Source: Actinomycetes bacterium (GTDB taxonomy: Bacteria > Actinomycetota > Acidimicrobiia > Acidimicrobiales > Bog-793). Taken from it: a stretch of DNA of 14,341 bases. Shown piece by piece: positions 6,564 through 12,650 of this stretch (positions within the stretch are counted from its first letter, which is position 1; each line of letters opens with the position of its first letter). The DNA lies in contig JAKACF010000037.1 of the NCBI GenBank assembly GCA_021821585.1, positions 1 to 14,341 of the forward strand, read 5' to 3'. A model generated the notes under the pieces. That model saw only the letters and a program-made list of their open reading frames with translations, was not told where the DNA came from and ran no database searches. The position numbers and the translations under genes are program-made.

Positions 6564-6569
6564 TAGGCT
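6564..6569 (+). promoter_or_regulatory. -10 box (TAGGCT) of the lat operon, probably leaderless
   Basis: TAGGCT fits TANNNT and ends 8 bases before the lat ATG at 6578. No Shine-Dalgarno precedes that ATG, consistent with a leaderless transcript. No good -35 is seen. Confidence 0.4.
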
Positions 6570-6577
6570 CCATTGCC

Positions 6578-7975
6578 ATGTCTGCACCTCTCCGACAGGG
6601 TGGTCGGGAGGGTGGGGAGACCGGGTCCGCACCCGGCACCGGAGGCGGAATCGCACCGAGCGAGGTCCACGACGTCCTCTCCCAACACCTTCTCGTCGAC
6701 GCCTTCCCGCTCGTGCTCGATCTCGAGAAGAGCCACGGGGCGTGGCTCGTGGACGCCCGTGACGGCACCGAGTTCCTCGACTTCTACACCTTCTTCGCCT
6801 CCTCCCCGCTCGGCCTCAACCCGCCGGGCCTCGCCGACGACGGTGAGTACCTCGCCGAGCTCGCCGCCGTCGCCGCCAACAAGCCGGCGAACTCCGACAT
6901 CGCGACGGTTCAGCTCGCCCGCTTCGTGGACACCTTCGCGAGGGTGCTCGGCGATCCCTCGCTCCCCCACCTCTTCTTCATCGAGGGCGGGGCGCTCGCC
7001 GTGGAGAACGCCCTGAAGGTGGCCTTCGACTGGAAGTCGCGCCAGAACGAGGCGGCGGGGCGCTCCCGCGAGCTCGGCACGAAGGTCATGCACCTCCGCC
7101 ACGCGTTCCACGGTCGCAGCGGCTACACGATGTCGCTCACGAACACCGACCCGGCCAAGGTCGACCGGTACCCGAAGTTCGACTGGCCGAGGATCCCCTC
7201 TCCCGCCGTCACCTTCCCGCTGGAGGAGCACCTCGCCGAGATCGAGAGGGCAGAGCAGGAGGCGCTCGCGGCGGCAAAGGCGGCCTTCGAGGCCAACCCG
7301 CACGACGTCGCCTGCTTCATCGCCGAGCCGATCCAGGGCGAGGGCGGGGACCGCCACCTCCGGCCCGGGTTCCTCCGCGCCATGCAGGAGCTGTGCCACC
7401 GCTACGAGGCGCTCTTCGTCGTCGACGAGGTGCAGACCGGCGTCGGCGCCACGGGATCGCCGTGGTGCTACCAGCAGCTCGGACTCGAGCCGGACGTCGT
7501 CGCGTTCGGCAAGAAGGTCCAGGTCGGCGGTGTGATGGCCGGGCGGCGGGTCGACGAGGTGCCCGGCAACGTCTTTCGCACCCCGAGCCGGATCAACTCC
7601 ACCTGGGGCGGCAACCTCACCGACATGGTCCGCTCCACCCGGCTGCTCGAGCTCATCGAGCAGACCGGGGCGATCGAGAACGCCCGACGGGTCGGTGACC
7701 ACCTGCGGCACCGGCTCGAGGAGCTGGCAGCCGCCCACCCGCAGCTGCTCTCGAACGCCCGCGGCAGGGGCCTCATGGCCGCCGTCGACGTCGTGAGCAC
7801 CCCGACCCGGGACACGATCATCACCTCGCTGCGCGAGACCGAGCAGGTCATCGCCCTCGCCTGCGGCGACCGCTCCATCCGCTTCCGGCCGGCGTTGTCG
7901 GTGCGCCGCGAGGAGATCGACCACGGCTGCGACGCGCTCGGGCGCGTTCTCGAGAAGACGGAGGTGCGCCCATGA
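6578..7975 (+). CDS. lat: L-lysine 6-aminotransferase
   Basis: Predicted 465-residue class III aminotransferase moving the epsilon-amino group of L-lysine to 2-oxoglutarate, giving 2-aminoadipate-6-semialdehyde, which cyclises to piperideine-6-carboxylate. Signature stretches of LAT proteins are clear: FIEGGALAVENALKVAFDWKSRQNE at 134-158, IAEPIQGEGGDRH at 248-260, VDEVQTGVGATGSPWC at 282-297 and the PLP lysine in FGKKVQVGGVMAGRR at 310-324. NSTWGGN at 340-346 holds the threonine equivalent to T330 of the Mycobacterium tuberculosis enzyme. The first 24 residues are glycine-rich and not part of the fold. The promoter is leaderless. The stop overlaps the next start as ATGA, so lysine transamination and semialdehyde oxidation are coupled in one operon. 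Confidence 0.93.
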   Translation: MSAPLRQGGREGGETGSAPGTGGGIAPSEVHDVLSQHLLVDAFPLVLDLEKSHGAWLVDARDGTEFLDFYTFFASSPLGLNPPGLADDGEYLAELAAVAANKPANSDIATVQLARFVDTFARVLGDPSLPHLFFIEGGALAVENALKVAFDWKSRQNEAAGRSRELGTKVMHLRHAFHGRSGYTMSLTNTDPAKVDRYPKFDWPRIPSPAVTFPLEEHLAEIERAEQEALAAAKAAFEANPHDVACFIAEPIQGEGGDRHLRPGFLRAMQELCHRYEALFVVDEVQTGVGATGSPWCYQQLGLEPDVVAFGKKVQVGGVMAGRRVDEVPGNVFRTPSRINSTWGGNLTDMVRSTRLLELIEQTGAIENARRVGDHLRHRLEELAAAHPQLLSNARGRGLMAAVDVVSTPTRDTIITSLRETEQVIALACGDRSIRFRPALSVRREEIDHGCDALGRVLEKTEVRP

Positions 7976-9534
7976 CGGCGAGAGCCTGCTCATCCATCAT
8001 CGCCAACAAGCCGACCGAGGACGACTCGGGCGGCCGCATGGCCTCCACGAACCCGGCCCACCTCGACGACGTGGTCGCCGAGGTGGCGCTCGGGAGCGCC
8101 GACACCTTCGCCGCCGCCGCCCGCGCCGGCAAGAGCGCCCAGGAGGCCTGGGCCGACGTGCCGGCCCCGATCCGCGGGCGGGCGATCGCCGAGATCGGAC
8201 GGATCGTCGAGGCCAACAAGGAGGCGCTCTCGAGGCTCGTGACCCGCGAGGTGGGCAAGCCCCTCGCCGAGGCACGGGGCGAGGTCCAGGAGATCATCGA
8301 CACCTGCGACTTCTTCCTCGGCGAAGGCCGGCGGCTGTACGGAGAGACGGTCCCCTCGGAGATGCGCGACAAGGCGCTGTTCACCTACCGCGTGCCGGTC
8401 GGCAACATCGCCGTCATCACCGCCGGGAACTTTCCCGTCGCCGTCCCGTCCTGGTACCTGATCCCCGCCCTGCTGTGCGGCAACAGCGTGGTGTGGAAGC
8501 CGGCCGAGTACTCGGCCGCCGTCGCGACCGCGCTCTATGAGTGCTGCGTGGCCGGGGGGATTCCCGAGGGGGTGCTGAACCTCGTCCTCGCCGATGGCCA
8601 GGCGACCTTCGCCGGCCTCGAACGGGGGCTCGAGGAGCACCTCATCGACAAGGTCGGCTTCACGGGGTCGTCCGCCGTCGGCGCGGCGATCGGCGAGCTG
8701 ACCGGCCGCCACGTCCAGTCGGCGACCCTCGAGCTCGGCGGGAAGAACCCGATGGTCATCATGCCCGACGCCGACGTGGAGCTCGCCGTCGAAGGCGCGC
8801 TCTTCTCCGGATTCGGCACCGCAGGTCAGCGCTGCACCTCGCTCGGGACCGCCATCGTGCACGAGTCCGTCCACGACGTCTTCCTCGACCGGCTCCTCGA
8901 ACGGCTGGACGCCTCGCCCGTCGGCGAGCCCTTCGAGGACGTCCTCTACGGACCCATGCTGGACGAGCGGTTCGCGGTGCGCTTCGAGGAGTACCTGGAG
9001 ACGCTGGTGCAGCCGCACCACCGGCTGCTCGGGGCCAGCACCCCGGGGCGGATCACCTCGTCGAACCCGCGGCCGGGCTTCGTCGGCGATCCCGACGCCG
9101 GGGTCTTCTGCCACCCGGCGATCGTGGACGGGGTCAGGATCGACGACGAGCTGACTCGTACCGAGACCTTCGGCCCGATGGTCGCAGTGGCGAGCTTCGG
9201 AGACCTCGACGAGGCGATCGCCATCGCCAACCACTCGGGATACGGGCTCTCCTCGTCGATCTACACCGACTCGCCGAAGGCCGTCTTCCGCTTCCGCAAC
9301 CGCATCTCGGCGGGGATGGTGAGCGTCAACAACTCGACCTCGGGCGCCGAGGCGCACCTTCCCTTCGGCGGGAACGGGCGGTCCGGCAACGGCTCCCGGC
9401 AGTCCGGCAAGTGGGTGCTCGACCAGATGACGCGGTGGCAGTCGATGAACTGGGACTACTCCGGACACCTCCAGAAGGCGCAGATGGACACCGACACGGT
9501 CGTCGCCAACCGCGAGTTCCAGGTCTTGCCGTAG
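7972..9534 (+). CDS. Aldehyde dehydrogenase, probable piperideine-6-carboxylate/aminoadipate-semialdehyde dehydrogenase
   Basis: Predicted 520-residue NAD(P)-dependent aldehyde dehydrogenase. Active-site residues are present: N153 in TAGNFPVAVPSW, K176 in VVWKPAEYS, GFTGS at 229-233, E254 in LELGGKNP and the catalytic cysteine C288 in FGTAGQRCTS. GTAGQRCT is typical of the ALDH7 group, which oxidises 2-aminoadipate semialdehyde. The C-terminal NNSTSGAEAHLPFGG stretch, plus the position immediately after lat, points to formation of 2-aminoadipate. The ATG overlaps the lat stop by 4 bp, and GGAGGT at 7960-7965 gives an ideal 6-base spacing, so translation is coupled. In beta-lactam producers the same gene pair (lat, pcd) feeds antibiotic synthesis; no such genes are seen here, so catabolism is more likely. 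Convergent with the next gene, 6 bp apart. Confidence 0.88.
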   Translation: MTARACSSIIANKPTEDDSGGRMASTNPAHLDDVVAEVALGSADTFAAAARAGKSAQEAWADVPAPIRGRAIAEIGRIVEANKEALSRLVTREVGKPLAEARGEVQEIIDTCDFFLGEGRRLYGETVPSEMRDKALFTYRVPVGNIAVITAGNFPVAVPSWYLIPALLCGNSVVWKPAEYSAAVATALYECCVAGGIPEGVLNLVLADGQATFAGLERGLEEHLIDKVGFTGSSAVGAAIGELTGRHVQSATLELGGKNPMVIMPDADVELAVEGALFSGFGTAGQRCTSLGTAIVHESVHDVFLDRLLERLDASPVGEPFEDVLYGPMLDERFAVRFEEYLETLVQPHHRLLGASTPGRITSSNPRPGFVGDPDAGVFCHPAIVDGVRIDDELTRTETFGPMVAVASFGDLDEAIAIANHSGYGLSSSIYTDSPKAVFRFRNRISAGMVSVNNSTSGAEAHLPFGGNGRSGNGSRQSGKWVLDQMTRWQSMNWDYSGHLQKAQMDTDTVVANREFQVLP

Positions 9535-9540
9535 GCGGAC

Positions 9541-11232
9541 TCAGCGGTCGGGCGTCGACGGTGGTCTCGAGGTGCCCGTGTAGGGCTTGGGCATCGGGCC
9601 GATGGCGTCGACGTCGACCTCGACGAGGTAGGGACGTGCCGATCCGAGTGCGGCCTTGACCGCCGTCCCGAAGCCGGCTGCGGTCGAGACGCTCTCGGCT
9701 TCGACGCCGAGCGAGCGCGCCAGCCCGCAGAAGTCGGGCCGCCCGAGGTCGACGCCGATCCGCCGGTCGTACTGCTTGTCCTGGATGTTGCGGAGGATCC
9801 CGTACCCGCCGTCGTTGAACACGATGACCACGACGGGGAGCTGATGCTGGGCGATGGTGGCGAGCTCGGTGGCGGTCAGCATGAAACCGCCGTCTCCGAC
9901 CATGCAGATGACCGGCGAAGGACGGTTGGCGACAGCGGCGCCGAGGCTGTGGGCGAGACCGAGGCCGATGGCGAAGCCGTTCGGCATGATCGCCGTCCGG
10001 CTGCGCGTGACCGGCAAGAGCCGGTTCCCCCACGTGTAGGCGGGGATGGTGGAGTCCTTCACCACGACCGTGTGCTCGTCGAGGAGGGCCGCCAGGGCGT
10101 CGAGCAGCTCCGCCTGGGGGCCGATCGCAGACCGCAGCCGCGAGCGCGCCCGCGACGCCACCGACGCCACCTGGTCGAGCCAGCTCGAGTTCTCCTCCCG
10201 GGGCTGCTGGCCGAGCTGACCGAGCACGAAGGAGAGGACCGCCTTGGCGTCGCCCTTCGCCGCCACCGTCGCTCGGTAGTTCCGGCCGGGGACGCTCGGG
10301 TCGACGTCGATCTGGACGATGGTGGCGGGCAGCGCCATGCGCCAGTTCTCCGTGTTCGGCCCCTGGTAGCGGGTGCCGATGCCGATCAGCAGGTCGGCCT
10401 CCCCGAGGAGCTCCCGGACCTCTGGATCCCACGAGAGGTTCCCGATCGACAGCGGGTCGTCCTCGGGGAGGACGCCCCGCGCGTTGGGAGTGGTGAGCAC
10501 ACCGGCACCGATCCGGCGGGCGAGGGCCGCCACCTCTGCCTCGGCACCGGCTCGGACCGCCCCGCCGCCCGCCCAGATGACCGGCCGGCGGGCGGCCGCG
10601 ATCCGCTCGGCCGCCTCGGTCCATGCCGCCGGCGGCGCCGCTCGATCCACCCTGCCCTCGTCACCGGACACCGGTTGCCAGCTGTCCCGGGCGGTCTCGG
10701 CGTACTGCAGGTCGATCGGGATCTCGACCGAGACCGGGCCCTGGGGAGCCGCCGTCGCTGCCGCGATGGCATCGGCCACGCTCGAGGCGACGTCGTCCGC
10801 CCGCTCGACGCGCACGACCTCCTTGGAGAGCGAGCGCAGCATCGACGCCTGGTCCGGCACCTCGTGGATGAACCCCCGGTTGAGGCCGAGGTACCGGGTC
10901 TCGATCTGCCCCGTCAGGTGGAGCAGCGGGCTGCCCGAGACCCGGGCCTCGAGGAGACCGCCCATGGCGTTGGCAGCCCCCGGGCCGGTCGAGGTGATGA
11001 GGACGCCGAGCCGGCCGCTCACGCGTGCGTAGCCGTCCGCCGCACCTGCGGCGGTCTGCTCGTGGCGGACGGTGACGGCCCGGATCGTCCCCCGCCGCTC
11101 GAGCGCGTCGTAGATGGGCAGGTTGTGGACGCTCGGGATGCCGAACACGACCTCGACGCCCGCCTGCTCGAGGACGTCCACCACGGCGTCTCCACCGGTG
11201 TGGGGTGAGGACTCAGGACCAGGTCGTCGCAT
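9541..11232 (-). CDS. Thiamine-diphosphate-dependent enzyme, acetolactate synthase/decarboxylase family
   Basis: Predicted 563-residue three-domain ThDP enzyme. The PYR domain has the activating glutamate E58 in VRHEQTAAGAADGYAR and STGPGAAN at 81-88. The central domain begins near 200. The PP domain has the metal/ThDP motif GDGGF at 446-450 ending in ND at 473-474. The fold suits acetolactate synthase-like carboligases or 2-oxo-acid decarboxylases, and I cannot decide which. No small regulatory subunit gene (ilvN/ilvH) adjoins it, and the motif ends in ND rather than the NN of many synthases, so biosynthetic IlvB is less likely. ATG at 11232 has a GGAAG about 7 bases upstream. An in-frame GTG at 11238 lies 7 bases from a TACGGT box and would be the leaderless start, adding two residues. 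Confidence 0.85.
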   Translation of the reverse strand: MRRPGPESSPHTGGDAVVDVLEQAGVEVVFGIPSVHNLPIYDALERRGTIRAVTVRHEQTAAGAADGYARVSGRLGVLITSTGPGAANAMGGLLEARVSGSPLLHLTGQIETRYLGLNRGFIHEVPDQASMLRSLSKEVVRVERADDVASSVADAIAAATAAPQGPVSVEIPIDLQYAETARDSWQPVSGDEGRVDRAAPPAAWTEAAERIAAARRPVIWAGGGAVRAGAEAEVAALARRIGAGVLTTPNARGVLPEDDPLSIGNLSWDPEVRELLGEADLLIGIGTRYQGPNTENWRMALPATIVQIDVDPSVPGRNYRATVAAKGDAKAVLSFVLGQLGQQPREENSSWLDQVASVASRARSRLRSAIGPQAELLDALAALLDEHTVVVKDSTIPAYTWGNRLLPVTRSRTAIMPNGFAIGLGLAHSLGAAVANRPSPVICMVGDGGFMLTATELATIAQHQLPVVVIVFNDGGYGILRNIQDKQYDRRIGVDLGRPDFCGLARSLGVEAESVSTAAGFGTAVKAALGSARPYLVEVDVDAIGPMPKPYTGTSRPPSTPDR

Positions 11233-11245
11233 GTTCACTCTTCCA

Positions 11246-11251
11246 ACCGTA
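11246..11251 (-). promoter_or_regulatory. Possible -10 box (TACGGT) of the ThDP-enzyme gene
   Basis: TACGGT on the minus strand fits TANNNT. Transcription would begin near 11238-11240, right at the in-frame GTG at 11238 and a few bases before the ATG at 11232. The gene is therefore either leaderless from the GTG or has a leader of only a few bases. Confidence 0.35.
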
Positions 11252-11267
11252 GTGGGGGGCCGTCCCG

Positions 11268-11285
11268 CCGCCGAACTCACGGCGG
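11268..11285. repeat. Inverted repeat in the divergent intergenic gap
   Basis: CCGCCG and CGGCGG flank a 6-base spacer, forming a 6-bp stem between the two divergent promoters (ThDP enzyme and YhaO-like gene). It could be an operator, but GC-only repeats of this length are common by chance in such DNA. Confidence 0.2.
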
Positions 11286-11332
11286 AACAGCAGGCCGCCT
11301 GATGGATCCCCGGCTCGCGCACACCCCTTGAG

Positions 11333-11338
11333 TATCTT
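11333..11338 (+). promoter_or_regulatory. -10 box (TATCTT) of the YhaO/YhaN-like operon, probably leaderless
   Basis: TATCTT fits TANNNT and ends 7 bases before the ATG at 11346, with no Shine-Dalgarno between. It supports that ATG over the upstream in-frame TTG at 11328, which would lie upstream of the -10 box. Confidence 0.45.
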
Positions 11339-11345
11339 CCGGCCG

Positions 11346-12650
11346 ATGGCGCTCTCCCGGGCCGGCGACGACTTCTGTTTCGTCCATGCCGCCGATCTCC
11401 ACCTCGACACGCCCTTCAAGGGGATCTCCGAGACCGCCCCGCACGTCGGGGCGGCCCTCCGGGAGGCCTCCCTCGAGGCGTTCGACTCGCTCGTCGATCT
11501 CTGCCTCAGCCGCGGGGCCGCCTTCCTCGTCCTCGCCGGGGACCTCTACGACGGCCCCGAGCGCGGACTCCGGGCGCAGCTTCGCCTGCTCGACGGCCTG
11601 CGACGCCTGTCGGACGCCGGGATCGCCACCTTCATCGTCCACGGAAACCACGACCCGGTCGAGGAGGGCTGGTCGGCGGTGCAGACCTGGCCGAACCTCG
11701 TCCATGTCTTCGGTCACGAGGCGGTCGAGGCCGTCCCGGTCGAGCGGGACGGACACGTGCTCGCGACGATCCAGGGGATCAGCTACGGGCGCCGCGAGGT
11801 GACCGAGAACCTCGCCCTGCGCTTCGTGCGCCGGGCCGGAGAGGGGCTCCAGGTGGCCGTGCTCCACTGCAACGTCGCGGGCGCACCCGACGGGCATGCC
11901 CCCTACAGCCCGTGCACGCTCGAGGACCTGCGAGGGGTCGGCCTCGACTACTGGGCCCTCGGGCACGTCCACTCCCGCAGCGTGCTCTCGGGTTCGCCGG
12001 GCGGGAGCCAGAGCTGGGTCGTCTATCCGGGCAACCTCCAGGCCCGCAGCCCCAAGCCGAGCGAGCTCGGGGAGAAGGGGGCGACGGTGGTGGAGGTCCG
12101 CGCCGGCCGGGTGGCGAGCCTGGAAGCCGTCCCGTGCGACCGCGTGCGCTTTGTCCCGCTCGACCTCGACGTCTCGACTCTCGAGGCGGTGATCGACGTG
12201 AGGTCCCAGCTCGCCGAGGCCGCGGCCGAGGCGCTGGAGCAGGCAGGCGGCCGCTCCCTCGTCATCCGGGCGCGGCTCGTCGGCCGATCGCCGGCCCACG
12301 AGGAGCTCCGCCGGGACGGGGTGCTCGGGGACCTCCTCGCCTCGCTTCGAGACGACGCCGGAACCAGCACTCCTTTCGTGTGGTGGGACCGGATCGAAGA
12401 TGTCTGCCTCCCGAGCCTCGACGTCGAACAGCTCCGGCACGGCGACGATTTCGCCGCCGAGCTGATGGCGGTCGCCGACGAGCTGAGCGACCGCGGCATC
12501 GGCGAGGACGAGCTCGCCGAGATCCTCGGGAAGGTGCCCCGTGAGCTCGCCCGGCTGGCGGCCGGGCTGCTGGAGGAGCCGGAGGCGTCGGCCGTGCTGG
12601 TCGAGCAGTCGGTCCTCGCCGCCCTCGACCGGCTGGAGGTGTCCTCGTGA
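11346..12650 (+). CDS. SbcD/YhaO-like DNA repair metallophosphoesterase
   Basis: Predicted 434-residue calcineurin-type phosphoesterase of the SbcD/Mre11/YhaO group, expected to act as a Mn-dependent nuclease with an SMC-like ATPase partner. All metal motifs are visible: D17-x-H19 in HAADLHLD, GD at 65-66 in VLAGDLYDG, GNHD at 100-103, H174 in LHCN, and GHVH at 206-209. The VVYPGNLQARSPKPSE stretch after the last motif is typical of this group. The C-terminal 190 residues form the capping and partner-binding region. The start codon at 11346 is set by the leaderless promoter. The stop overlaps the next start by 4 bp (GTGA), and that next gene encodes an SbcC/YhaN-like ATPase, so the two should form one complex. 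The DNA substrate specificity is unknown. Confidence 0.9.
   Translation: MALSRAGDDFCFVHAADLHLDTPFKGISETAPHVGAALREASLEAFDSLVDLCLSRGAAFLVLAGDLYDGPERGLRAQLRLLDGLRRLSDAGIATFIVHGNHDPVEEGWSAVQTWPNLVHVFGHEAVEAVPVERDGHVLATIQGISYGRREVTENLALRFVRRAGEGLQVAVLHCNVAGAPDGHAPYSPCTLEDLRGVGLDYWALGHVHSRSVLSGSPGGSQSWVVYPGNLQARSPKPSELGEKGATVVEVRAGRVASLEAVPCDRVRFVPLDLDVSTLEAVIDVRSQLAEAAAEALEQAGGRSLVIRARLVGRSPAHEELRRDGVLGDLLASLRDDAGTSTPFVWWDRIEDVCLPSLDVEQLRHGDDFAAELMAVADELSDRGIGEDELAEILGKVPRELARLAAGLLEEPEASAVLVEQSVLAALDRLEVSS

Noticed and set aside
6563..7993. Long minus-strand open frame opposite lat
   Set aside because: Low-complexity Glu/Val/Arg/Leu translation without motifs. The plus-strand frame is an unmistakable lysine aminotransferase.
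7990..9468. Long minus-strand open frame opposite the aldehyde dehydrogenase
   Set aside because: Its composition mirrors the codon bias of the plus-strand gene, with no domain motifs. The plus-strand dehydrogenase has all its catalytic residues.
6578..9534. Part of a beta-lactam antibiotic cluster (lat plus pcd)
   Set aside because: No non-ribosomal peptide synthetase, isopenicillin N synthase or other cephamycin gene is nearby; the neighbours are general metabolism and DNA repair.
11328..11345. TTG at 11328 as the start of the YhaO-like gene
   Set aside because: It lies upstream of the TATCTT -10 box and adds residues outside the fold.
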